64,000 bases of DNA, taken from Ostrinia nubilalis. Taxonomy: Eukaryota; Arthropoda; Insecta; Lepidoptera; Crambidae. The translations under genes were made by a program, and so were the position numbers. Every line of letters starts with the position of its first letter. The first letter of the stretch is position 1. This document shows, piece by piece, positions 30,519 to 42,470 of this stretch. Under the pieces are notes generated by a model. It saw only the letters and a list, made by a program, of their open reading frames with translations, did not search any database and was not told where the DNA came from. The stretch is taken from contig NC_087112.1 in assembly GCF_963855985.1 (NCBI RefSeq), positions 10,914,501 through 10,978,500 on the forward strand, in the 5' to 3' direction.

Positions 30519-32144
30519 CACTCGCGAGCAAAAGTATGGAATCACTTACATGAAGTTGTTTCCACGCGATCTTGTGTACTAACCAATTTGTTAGTAACAA
30601 AAAAAGTAGCACCATTTTAAAGATTAAACTTTTAACTTTAAATTGATACCAAATTCATTTAAATCACACCGGTATTTAAAAAGATATCCCGGCTGATGTG
30701 AAGAAGTAAGAAAAAAGACATGTACCAACTGTTTGATACGTCGCGAGTTGCGGCCTATTTACGCCCTATAAAAGCACGTGTTTTCGGATTTTTACGTTCA
30801 CACGTTGATCCATACACATCTCGGCTTCTTTTGACACTTTACCTGGGATTCTACACCTATAGAAGCAGCATAAATCGTTGCACTGTTGCAAGAAGGGCTC
30901 AGCCAGCGGGCTGTCGCACGTCAGCTCCACATAAGCCAGTCCTGGGTTTCGAAAGTTTTAAGACGCTTTTGGGAGACTGGTGGCTTTATCCCGAGACCAA
31001 GTTCTGAACAGCGCCGGTGCACATCGCAGAGGGATGACCGTTTTTTCATGTCAACCTCTCTATGAAATCGTCATTTGACTGGCATCGACGTCCAGCAAGA
31101 GCTCAGAAATGTTCGTAGGATAGCTGTTAGCGAGTGGACAGTTCGTCTAAGATATGAGCAATAAAATTTGACTCCAAAAAGGCCTGCCACAGGCTGGAAA
31201 CAGACGGCAGGTCACCGACAAGCACGCTTTCAATTAGCTCGCACTCGGAAGGCGAGTAATGGAGGCGAGTTTTGTTTTCCGATGAATGCAGACTGTTTTT
31301 GCAGTGCAGCAGTCGAAGAGGTCGGGTCTATAGACGGCCTGGGGAGCGATTTGTGCAGTGCTGGTTCGCTAAAACATTGGCTTATGGGGGTGGCTTGCTC
31401 GACTTCCCATCGAGATGTGTAGGAGCAAATTGAAAGCGTGCTTATCGGTGACCTGCCGTCAGTTTCAAGCCTTTGGCAGGCCTTTTTGGAGTCAAATTCT
31501 ATTGTTTATATCTTAGACGAACTGTCCACTTGCTAACAGCTATCCTACGAACATTTCTGAGCTCTTGCTGGACGTCGATACCAGGCAAATGACGATTTCG
31601 TAGAGAAGTTGACATGAAAAAACGGTTTTCCCTCTGCGATGTGCACCGGCAATGTTCAGAACTTGGTCTCGGGATAAAGCCACCAGTCTCCCGAAAGCGT
31701 CTTAAAACTTTCGAAACCCAGGACTGGCTTATGTGGAGCTGACGTGCGACAGCCCGCTGGCTGAGCCCTTCTTGCAATAGTGCAACGATTTGTGTTGCTT
31801 CTGAAGGTGTAGAATCCCAGGTAAAGTGTCAAAAGAAGCGGAGATGTGTATGGATCAACGTGTGAAAGCAAAAATCCGAAAACACTTGCTTTTATGGGGG
31901 GTAAATAGGCCGCAACTCGCGACGTATCAAACAGTTGAAACATGTCTTTTTCCTTACTTCTTCACATCAGCCGGGATATCTTTTTAAATACTGGTGTGAT
32001 TTAAATGAATTTGGTATCAATTTAAAGTTAAAAGTTTAATCTTTAAAATGGTGCTACTTTTTTTGTTACTAACAAATTGGTTAGTACACAAGATCGCGTG
32101 GAAACAACTTCATGTAAGTGATTCCATACTTTTGCTCGCAAGTG
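30519..32144. mobile_element. Tc1-like element rearranged into a 721-bp inverted repeat
   Basis: It begins CACTCGCGAGCAAAAGTATG and ends with the inverse, flanked by TA at 30517-30518 and 32145-32146 as in Tc1/mariner elements. The 1626-bp size is right for an intact Tc1-like element. But the left arm (30519-31240) and right arm (31424-32144) are near-perfect inverted copies, each encoding the transposase N-terminal DNA-binding part. On the minus strand this is readable as EGLSQRAVARQLHISQSWVS and VLRRFRETGGF (within 31499-31777). The central 185 bp retains only the start of the catalytic domain (FPMNADCF-like). The left arm has in-frame stops, and no full transposase can be made. Confidence 0.8.
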
Positions 32145-32146
32145 TA

Positions 32147-35100
32147 TACGTCTATTCTTCTCGAGGTGCCCAAACCATATTTATTTTTGGCCACAAAATT
32201 TGTGTATTTTCAAGAAACTAATTTCACAGCATGTCACCCAATTGTGTGTGGGCGTCAACGAGGAAAACACTTACACAGTATCCAATTAGTCAGTAGGGGC
32301 TTCGAACAACTGTGTAATCACTTCACTGGCTTTATACGGGATTGAATTGAATTTTAGATTCAATTGAGGCTGTGGGTGGCAGCCATCTTGAATATTCGAA
32401 CGCAAATGGCGGAGTAAACAAGTAGTTTCTATGTGAATGATTTTTAATTAATAATTATCATGCATTCGGTACACTTCTTTGTTAGTTCTAAACTCGTTTG
32501 TTCCTCTTCAATGAGCAGTAAAAGAGACTTTACAGTTGTGTTGTTTTTATAAAATCGATTCATTTGACTGGCTATAAATATAAATTTTAAGTGTCAATCT
32601 TGAAAAAGACATCGGAATCTGCATTTATTATGTGATTTTATTGTAACAAAAGCTTCGGCTGAGCTTTAAAGTATTTTGCGTGTAATTGCGCCGCCAGTAT
32701 TAACATAATTCAAAACATTATTACACGTGTAACGTAAGCTTTTGTAATTTAGCGTGTAAACAGCTGAAAAAGGTAATTCGTTAAGCCCCGCCTAAAACAC
32801 TAGATCCGTAGAATTTCGGTTTAAACTGAAACGAGTATCCATCTTCCTGTAATCCCGCCCGCCTACGTCACGATAATCCGGCCGGTTGAGGAGTGACGTA
32901 GTTCACAGTTTCGCCGCAACCTACTTAATCCGGCCGGGTTGGACAGGTCAGTTTTTGCGATGATTTAATTTCAAATGATGTGGTCTACCTACTTAGATTT
33001 TGGTGACATTAATGGTTTACCTCTGCTTTGATTTAATTTCAGTTACTTTTCATTGGAATTCAGGAAAATAACAGAAAAATATGATCAACAACCAATCACG
33101 AACACATTGCGATTTACGATAGTAGGTATTCACGAACCGAATCCACGCTCAAAGCCACTTTTGAACTTAATAATTTTGACCAATCTTAACCGTAAATGTA
33201 TCTTTGAACATTAAACTTGTTTTGTGCGTCCTTTTGAAACATCTTCCGCTAAATTTCTTGACCACCAGTCGATGTGGTTGTAAGAATGTTTATCTTTCGC
33301 CTGCGGTTTCTAAACATCTTCAAAAGGCAATCCTACGTAATCACATAAAGTTAAACTCTGTGGCATCTTAAATATAATAGATGCTGTTTTACAGTGAACC
33401 TGGTGGATATATATTTACAAAAAGTATATAAAGCCGAAAAAAAAAAAACAAAATATGTTAGCGCGTAATAACGAAGCACAGCGCCATCTATTATCCAAAT
33501 TAGTAAATAGGTTTTACTTGCTTTTGTTTTTAGTGGGTTTGCTTTTGCACTCAAACTTATACAGTTGTGCAACCGACTGTAAGTTCATATATCTCCAAAA
33601 TAAACAGAGCTCGCGAAGAAATCTTCGCGTGAACTCATACCCTCACCCTTTTATTGAGCACTTCAGAGTCTTCAGGCATTTCCATTGAGCGGCGGGTGAG
33701 TGACAGGTCGATTTGTCAGCCGTTATTGATGGGGGGCTTATATTGACTTACTGCAAGTGACCCTTCTTACTGTCATAATAAAGCAGCCAGCCGTATTGTC
33801 AAGGTTTTACATCGGCTTATTTCCGAAATTGTGAGCGAAACTTGATCGTAAGACTCGACACGTTTTTCTTCCATATATTTTGATTTGATCAAACATAAAT
33901 GTATCGCTTTATACAGGAGAAAAAGAGGTTTCGTTTTAATTACGATCAGCATTTAGTGTGTTTGATCTAAAATACCATAGGCTAATAATTGGCTTTTTTA
34001 GCTTTGCTTTTACTGAAATCTTATCCAAATTGTAACCGCAATATAAGCGTATAAATCAAAGTAAGCGACGACGTAAGAATGTTCCAATATTATCACTCAA
34101 GCTTATTAAAGACCTCCCCTGTGCAATATCTTTGATTGCCACTGGCTTCAAGTGAAAACCTTGTCAACCTGCGTCCTTGGCTCCCTTCTCGAATAGACGC
34201 CGCAAAATAAATACATTTTTGAGAAATTTCGATTCGGTATGTTCCCTAATTTCCTGAGTCGTAACAAGTATAAATATAGGTAACGTTTGGCTTTCTTCTT
34301 GACTTCTCAGTGGACTTAATTTCTCACTATGTACTCGTATTTCCTTTCATTTTGATTAGAACATAGTTTTAGGTAAATTAAGTGAAGGTCCGGAAAGAAG
34401 TATGATTTTTCTTTGCTTTGGAGCGCACGTAAAGCTTTCTATAGAGGCAGTTTAGAAGCTCAAGACATCTCGTCTGAAACCAGGGTTATGACCTCAATTT
34501 TAATAACCCATGATAGAAGAAGATAACTTAAAGGTAAAACTGGCATAGATACAGCCAATTTAAAGACGCACTTGGCCCGGGTTCGTAACTACTGTTGTCA
34601 ATGAAGATTAAACAAACTGTCCCTGGGAGAATTCAAATTCCAAAGCTTATAAAGCTTATCCAACATATAATAATCTGTTTAATCAGGTCCGTCCCGGGAA
34701 TTGTAGAATGGATCCAGATCTATTAGATTCTCATCAAGCTGAGGGTATAACTGGATTATCACGCGATGTTACAAATCGTTGAACATTAATATTGAAAATT
34801 ATCGCATAACGGGTAATTTGCGACCGAAATTGGAGTGCCACGTCTGAGACGGAACCCTTTCATGTCGAGTTTACACCGAGATCCTTTATTGCTGAAATAT
34901 TTATACCTACCGACACTATAATTCATAAATTCTGAAAAGATTAGGCATTATGATAGCAATTCATATTGGTCTTTACTTTGAAATAAACGAAAACGAACAA
35001 CAAAACTCATTAAGATATTCAATATTGTATGACGTAGTGATTGAAACACACGAAACCATAAAAGTACCCTTAAGTACTATACTTCTTACAAAACAAAATA

Positions 35101-36284
35101 TTATAATATTTGCGGAAAAGAAACAGTTATAAAATAAATCCGTAAAGAATTTCACCTCCGCACAATTCGTCCATAATATGTTTTTACAGTTGCCCCGACG
35201 CGGCTGTAAAACAGTGAATTGTTTCGCGTATTTTGTGTGCGTTGTGCCTTATGAAGCAGAAACGTGTTATTATTCACATGTTCACGGAGTTTCGCGTGAA
35301 ATTTTATAGCTGTCATTATGTCTCGAAGCTTCTTCGTCACAACATGTATCTGAGATAACACACGAGCGCCGTCGAAAGATGAGCAAGTGTTGAAAATTCT
35401 TACATGTTTTCAACTACCTTGATGAATATTGGTAAACGTTTGCTGGTGGAATTTCATTTTAAGATTCCTCACTTATCTACACTTTGGATCTTTCGTATAG
35501 GTTTATTTTGTCGTTATAGCAAACGAACTAAAGCACGCTTCGCGGCGTATTAAACAAACGTTATTAACATTTTTTCTATAAACAACAAATCATCTATATA
35601 GGTATATGCCAAAGGTATTATTTTATCGTTACTTTGTCTTGATTCAAATTGTGAATACCCATTAAAAGAATACCTTCCATTACATATGGCACGTCGTCTG
35701 AATGAACAAGTTTTTCACTTTTATAACAATTTCACTTTATGGACATTTGCTGTTACAATGGCCGATTGGCAATATTCCTACGCGAGGTCCATTTCAACTG
35801 GGTCATGCTTTATTTGTGTTAGTTCAACTGAACAATGCAGTTTTTCAACGCGACACGGCGAATGCTGCTGCATGATATATGATATGGTAGATAAGACTGT
35901 GTTAGTTACAAAGTCGAAGCTCAGCTCCGATTTCAAGTATTTCTAACATCCATTCTTACTTTGAAGCAAACATAAAAATGCTTCGCAAAAATTTCACTCA
36001 TACATTTTCTTCCCTGAAAACTCTTCTGATTGTTATAGGACCCTTTTAGATGTACTTTAAACAGTCTCGCTTTGAAGCTGTGGTCCTTATCTTTCGCTCC
36101 ACAGTTCTTAAATTCGACTAGGTATCGGAAAAGAGAATATTATTTACCAAAGACCGTAAACATTTTAACCAATATCCCGGCTATTTTCTAGAAAGCTCTG
36201 AGATATATTGCAAGTGGGTAGTGAAGCCGTAGTTGCGCCGATATATTCCTTTACTATCCAGTCGTAACCTGGCCTATCTAGGAT
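32147..36284. other. Long non-coding stretch before the duplication
   Basis: About 4.1 kb. A GC-richer patch at 32830-32945 holds two TACGTCA-type sites in inverted orientation and two CCGGCCGG-like motifs. The rest is AT-rich with chance frames of up to 86 codons (35686-35946, no recognisable domain). Confidence 0.4.
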
Positions 36285-36884
36285 CCCATACCGACCATTA
36301 TGTAGTTGAGGTAACGCCTATAATGCCTTAGTATAAATTGAACCGATTTTCTATATAAAAGGCGGCGCAGGTGCCTTTAATTTAACTAATAATTATTTAC
36401 GTACTGGCATAATACATTAGATATACCTACATACTTATCACAAGTTGATGTTCTTGGAAATAATCGAATCAATTTAGATTTTGAGCTTTCGTAATGTATT
36501 TTGAGCACGTGTTCGTTTCGTAAGCAAGTGTAATGACGTAATGTAGTAAGTAATTAAGTTTAATGCGTACTTGAAAGGTTTGACATTAATTGCATATACA
36601 TATTTTAATATTTGAAATCTTTTTCAATAATTACTTACATTAATTTAAAATGGAGTGCAGAACACTAAATACTGATGTTGATGGAGAATGGAGATGCTTT
36701 AGTTAATATGAAAGCTTTTCTCTATACTTACAAAGGACAAAAGAGACAGTACGGCACTTTTTTGGACTCGCATTATTTTCGTAGAAAATCAAATTGGCGA
36801 ATTCCTGTTCCTGTGTAATTTACTTTCTATACCTTGGTCCCCCATCCAATTCCTCGGCTCAGGCCTCACGTATGATGAAGCCCT

Positions 36885-37698
36885 TAAAGTTGTATAAGCC
36901 ATTACGGGGTGTCCCCGCGGGGTTCCGTGACAGCTGTTATCGACCGGGGTCAAGGTCGGACTTATGAGCTATTGATGCCACCCGCCGGTCTACAGTTGTT
37001 TTACCAAGTTATTGTGGTTAGTGGTACAGTATTTGTGGTTGGTTAAACATTGACAGGTTAAATTGGTTGGATAAAATTAATGGGAGATTGTAATGTGAGA
37101 ATACTCGTTTTGGTTTTGAAGTGATACTCCAAATCACGATTATAATACTTTTGGCTAGATCTGCCTCTTGCTTTTTCTTTTTCATAAAATATCTTCGAAC
37201 ACTGTCATGTGTGCAAGAGTCAGAATGATGCACTTATTATTTTTAAACTCTTTGAATATTTGATCAATCCATCCCTCTCACTTTTCAACATGCGACATTT
37301 TTCAAGAGCCAAATGGATACATTGCAGTATCAGTAGGCTATTTCATCTTTTACAAAAATTTATTCTGATTCATTTCAATCCTGCATTTATGACCTTTTTA
37401 AAAAAAATTGTCACCAAGACCATCTGAAATAAAATGTAGCGATTACTAAAAACAATATTCCCTTCTATTTACTTATTATTTTAAACATGATACTTACCTA
37501 GCTTTAGTCAATTTAAATTCAAATATTACACTCAGAATTTACATAATACTTCTCCAACGGCAGCCACTAATCCTCCGAGAATCTTCAGATCCTCCATCTT
37601 GATACAGAACTATCAATACACATTTGAATGCGAGGCGAATGAGCTTAACCCAATTGTATGGCCCTCATAAATAGTCATAACAAGCAATTTCACACGCG
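36885..37698. other. Unit A sequence without recognised features
   Basis: Includes a GC-rich patch around GTGTCCCCGCGGGGTTCCGT at about 36909, conserved in unit B at about 52797. No exon was identified. Confidence 0.35.
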
Positions 37699-37823
37699 TA
37701 CCACGAAGTCCTGTCGCAACCAGTCGGGCGACAGTTGCTGTCGTTTATCGCGAAACTTTCATACAAACCGCGCGACGTTGCCAGCGACTGTTGCGCGATA
37801 TTTTGTAGAGCTGTTTCGTGGTA
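37699..37823. mobile_element. Small inverted-repeat element (MITE-like), unit A
   Basis: TACCACGAA and TTCGTGGTA face each other 107 bases apart around a GC-rich core with several CAGTCG/CGACTG pairs. The unit B copy is at about 53591-53715. Confidence 0.4.
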
Positions 37824-39468
37824 ACGGCTTAGTTTAGAATAACTAACAAATAATAATCTTGTCTAATTGGCTCCCGAAGGGTTGGAGTCTTGGAGTGTAT
37901 GTAGTAGATATAGATCTGGGTCGAAGGAGGCGCGGCCAAATCGAAATATACATCGAAACCGTACAACAGTACACGATACGCTTCCACTATTCCTTGGTTT
38001 GAATCTCGACAATTTGCGGTCAGACTGGGTTTCAGGATTAGGCAAAACTAGTTTTACAGTCAAATAGGTTTAACATAGATCTAGGTACGTGTTCTTTAGT
38101 TTTGATTGTTGGACTTTCTCTAGACCCATAACTCTAGGTACTTTGATTCTCAAACGAGTCGCCTAAATTCCACCTGGAACATGATTGTCAGAAAATAAAT
38201 TATTATTCTGTGCTTTAGAGGGCACGTTAAAATATTGGTCCGATTGAGATTTGTGTCTATGGCGGTTCATAAAGGCTGACACGAATTTACTGATCATAAT
38301 TTTACCCAAAAAAAATGTAATAAAAAACACGATTAATATTCCTTTTCCTTCAATGTGTTCCTGAAAAAGTAATAAACAAAAACAAGGAAAAACCCCAGTT
38401 TTTCGTAATCAAAAGTTTCTTCGAACAATTTATTGTGTTATCAATTTATTGACAAGCGAATATAGAATTGTTTTGCTTCAGTTTACTCAGCTTCAGCAAA
38501 ATCCAATTTGTGAGCGGTTTAAAATGAAAAAGTATTGCAATGATAATAAACTCATCTTTTATTACAAAATAGAAATTGCTTTGAATAACAGAAATAGCAG
38601 TGTTCTTTCAACTAATATATTTGATTATTTTGGCGCAAATTGGTTATTCGACAAATCCAAATTAAAGAATAAATCATTAAAACTTCAATCAATTGAACAT
38701 TTAGATTTTTATTTGCTTTGAATTGAGAATGATAAAATAAAATAGTGACGTCACGGTAATGGCTTGTTTTTCCATAAAAATCGAGTTTTAAAAGCTCATA
38801 TAAAGTACATACGCCAATTGATTGCTGGTATCAAAATAAATAAATAAAATAAAAGATTAGGGGTACCTACATATTATTTGGTCGAACAGTCAATGCGATA
38901 CAAACCAGCTTCTTTTGCAAACTAGAAAACTACTCAAAATAGGTATTATACCATATAGAGCCAGGTATTTCTGTCTGCAGACAGTTCACATCATAAAAGC
39001 TGCGGAGCCTGGTCCTTTCAGAAGGACTTTCGGCTGGAAACTGAATAGTTTTGAGTCAGCCCCATCCTTTGACCAATTAGCCTGCTGATACCAATCTAGC
39101 TCAGTGCTCTGTGCCGTGTCTCGCAACGGGTTTGGCCACAACGGGAATAAAACAGCCAATCCAATTTACTAAAATTCAAAAGCGAGTTGAAATTCTTATT
39201 TTGGCAACAAATGCAGTCCATGTTATGTAATTAATTTTTGCCTTTATCTGATTCATTCAAGAAAGTAAAATTACACTTTCTAAGACGTCCAAAAGTCTTA
39301 TTCAGATACTTAAAAAAATGCGTTTATTATGACTTTCATGAAATGCTTTCATGGATAACGAAAATTATTGCGTGTAGTCGGCCTATGTATGTTAGCAGAA
39401 AACTTTCAATATTTAAACATTGTAGACTAGAATGTGACGAATACCTACTTATGATTCTGGGAGAGTCA
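37824..39468. other. Unit A sequence without recognised features
   Basis: Several chance frames (66-90 codons). The 90-codon frame at 38449-38721 is cut to 75 codons in unit B by a new stop (TCA to TAA at about 54573), so it does not look constrained. Confidence 0.4.
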
Positions 39469-39584
39469 CGCCCGTTTACACCATGAATCCCTAATTTTTA
39501 AGTGATTCCTATGGTATCACATAACGGGAATTTTGTTTTCGAAGGGGTCACTTAAAAATTAGGGCTTGATGGTGAAAACGGGCA
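39469..39584. mobile_element. 116-bp MITE with GCCCGTTT termini, unit A
   Basis: The inverted ends CGCCCGTTTACACCAT and ATGGTGAAAACGGGC, with an inner CCCTAATTTTTAAGTGA pair, are flanked by TCA at 39466-39468 and 39585-39587. Unit C lacks it at the matching site (63219-63223), which confirms the ends. Confidence 0.85.
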
Positions 39585-39793
39585 TCAGTCAATTTCCTTT
39601 GCTAAAAATTTGTAATATTTTCTTTAAAATTTAAATTTCTGAATTGCTCTTCTGTCTGTCCTGTAGCAAGTTTCCGATCTGCTCTCAAACAGGCAAGTTC
39701 GGCGCGTGTAATCACTACGATAGGTACTCATGATGGATCGTTCGCCGTTGTTTGATAGCAACCTTCTTCAACAATCTTTTTTTTTAGATTATA

Positions 39794-39980
39794 ACTAGCG
39801 GCCGCCCGCGACTTCGTACGCGTGGATCCCGTTTTACCCCCTTTTCCCGAATTTTCTTTGCTATAAACTTCACGGAGCCCGAGACCTTTCCAACGAATGC
39901 AAAACCGTGGAAATCGGTTCGTGCGTTCTGGAGTTATAGCGTCAGGGAGGAAAACCGGACTTATTTTTATATAGTAGATA
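39794..39980 (+). repeat. LINE-tail repeat, unit A
   Basis: Starts ACTAGCGGCCGCCCGCGACT and ends TTTTTATATAGTAGAT. It is an RTE-type 3' tail; the relative at 982-1055 is reversed and the unit B copy is at 55698-55882. Confidence 0.65.
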
Positions 39981-41580
39981 ATTATAAAAATTAATAATTG
40001 GATAAATTTTAATCACCCACACTAATTTTCAATTTTAGTGATACAACCCAAATCACTACTGGCAGCAGAAATTAATTGATAAGTTGGAGAAACTTAATAA
40101 TTCGTCTCACCCGTAAATTCTTTTCATCGGACTTAACGTCATTTAATGCTGTTATGCTTGGCTGAGGCCCGCATAACAGACGTAATAACCCATCTTTAAA
40201 AAGGTGGAGAAAAAATCAAGAAGTAAATAATAATAATAATTTCAAATTACATTGTAAAAAGAAAGAATTAAAAATAAGAAAGAAAAATGAATAAAGGAAT
40301 AATAATAATAATAAATCTTTGGACAATTTCACCCAAAGCCCCAAAGTAATAACTTATCTTATTAACATTATTGTTACTCAAATATAGCATTATGGTGTAA
40401 TATAATGTGTTTTACATCTACAGTAACCAGGAGTACACAATAATTATGTTTAACAATTTGTAGTATCAATCATTATAAGAATACCAAAAATATACCACAA
40501 TATGTTCAATGGTATAACTGGCTGCTTTACTTAATTCCAATTAGATAAATGTTTTAAGTTATCTCATCTTGTAGTACTTACTCAGCATCAAGAAAGAAAC
40601 ATCATGATGCTAAAACTGGTTTACACAACACAGACCTTAGCTTCAATTTACTTGAATAAAACCAATTATTAATTGTTCTCCAAAATAATGCCAAGAGGTT
40701 ACTCGGGCATGATCACCAAACTTATTTAATTAATCTGACCATATTCTTTCTATTCTTTACAGATTTTAAATCTCAACAGGTTATTCTTCGCAGAATGTAA
40801 ACATGAACAAATGAACACCGTTCAATTTAATTTACTTTACTAAAATAGTTTATTAGGCATTGCAATTAAAGTGAGCACATACCATAGCTTTCACACACAT
40901 TCCTGGCATTATCAGTAAAGACTGACAATACCTATAACATTTGATGCATCATTCATTTCCATGCATTATTTTGCTCAAAAAGGCAATGTGTTAATATTGT
41001 TGCTGTTGGAATAATCGATAATAATTTATAATAATAAATCGTACCTGCTCTGGGGCCATCGTTAGTCAAATTGTTCACCACTTACGTGACCACAAGCCAA
41101 GTTACGGAGGGAGTATCTTCATAATTTGCGTCATCATTTCTCGTACTTAAATACTTTTCTGCATCTCACACCTTTGTCAGCGTGGTTTCCTCATCATGTT
41201 CATTTATAATCATAGAATCTTGGGCGTTTTGTGTTAATATTCGTGACAAATAACACAAAACATTGGTCACCTGGAACACTTTGAAATCACGTTACTATCA
41301 TAGGTTTCAGATCTCACTTCTGAACTATTAGAGGCCGGTAGATCTATTCTCATAAATAAAACACTGGATACTTAACTTTCACATTATATTGCCTTATTTT
41401 AGACACAATTCATCACTTAGCACAAAAGCGCGCGGAGTCGTCTCCGCGCGTCCCTCTATTCTGACGTTTGATTCTCGCATAACATTGACATAACGTCGAT
41501 GTCACTATGACAGCAGCTCATTGGCTATAACGATACCGCTATTTTAACGTTAATATAAAGAAATTTCTTCCAGCACACCT
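39981..41580 (-). repeat. Possible truncated LTR-retroelement relic, unit A
   Basis: On the minus strand, TTCAGAAGTGAGATC at 41324-41310 resembles the primer-site core of elements 1 and 2 and is preceded by a segment ending CTAATAG, as an LTR end would be. A hairpin (CGCGCGGAGTCGTCTCCGCGCG) lies at about 41430-41451. No second LTR or coding remnant is seen, so the call rests on one motif. The rest is AAT-rich with TAATAATAA microsatellites at about 40230 and 40300. Confidence 0.25.
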
Positions 41581-41641
41581 AGTAACACAAATGTGAGAGG
41601 CGGCTAAGGCGCGTACAATACTAAAATAACTCATAATAAAC

Positions 41642-41814
41642 GGGGGACGGGGCTTCGCAAGGAAATGCACTTTCTTCAATGATACGTTTATTTTTCTTCA
41701 ATTTAATACAGAGCTACAACTTTGTCCGTAACCGTCGTGCCGCCATGTTCCTTTCTTCCTTCCCTCTCACTCACTCCTATCGCTCTGTCGTTCACTCAGT
41801 GTTGCAATCCTACA
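41642..41814 (-). repeat. 3' LTR of element 3
   Basis: 171 bases (41644-41814) identical to 46697-46867. On the minus strand it begins TGTAGGATTG. Its far end reads CCCGTCCC followed by two C, where the 5' LTR reads CCCGTCCCTACA, so the last bases differ between the two copies. Confidence 0.9.
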
Positions 41815-42470
41815 TTCGGCCATCCTGATACAATGTCTGGCCTCAGACATCCATACAAAAAACATAGAACCTTTCGTACCACGCAATCAACCACAACCCA
41901 CATTCAATCATCACTTTCATTACCTAATTGCATTCATAATTCACGACCTTTAACATGCTTATGTATATCTAATTTGTACAATTAGAGCAAATAGTTAATC
42001 TTATGCTTACAGTGGATCACGGCCCAATATGCAAAGCACTATTATTAATTTAATAAAGACATTATCAAAACATTTCCAAAACTAAGATAAATATTAAACT
42101 GAACTTACATAATTTGGTAATTTTATTATGTATAAGGTATAGGTACCAATAAAATATTTCTAGTTACAGTTATACAGACCAACCCAGTCCTAAAATGACC
42201 AACATTTTCAAGAAAGAAGCAGTTACAATCAAATTATTTTTGTGTTGTAAGTTATTATTATTACAAAAAGATTAGTAACATGACAAATACTACATATTTC
42301 AACAGTAAAGTATTACATTGTATAGGTTGTTTACAATTGACATAAATATCACTTAAAATGTTATAGGTACTTTTAAGGGCAAAACAATAAAGTAACAACA
42401 ATGATACAGTAATGATGACAGTGTTTCATTCACATAAACCTTTCATCCATCCACTTGCTTACCTTATTCT
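41815..42470 (-). other. 3' untranslated region of element 3
   Basis: AT-rich, no frame beyond chance and no clear polypurine run; the bases before the LTR on the minus strand read AGGATGGCCGAA. Confidence 0.6.

Noticed and set aside
30720..31007. 95-codon protein starting MYQLFDTSRVAAYL
   Set aside because: It is out of frame with the Tc1-like transposase reading of the same arm, and its mirror copy appears in the other arm, as expected of an inverted repeat.
35686..35946. 86-codon open frame
   Set aside because: No domain, no signal peptide and no promoter or polyadenylation context. Length is within chance for this region.
38449..38721. 90-codon frame in unit A as a host gene
   Set aside because: Unit B has a stop 15 codons earlier, no splice or promoter signals are evident, and the composition is that of AT-rich chance frames.
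39794..39840. Cluster of NotI, MluI and BamHI sites that looks like a cloning polylinker (also at 982-1055 and 55698)
   Set aside because: The string occurs in both orientations at several places, continues into a longer repeat with a TATATAGTAGAT end, and fits the conserved start of an RTE-type LINE tail. It is not vector contamination.
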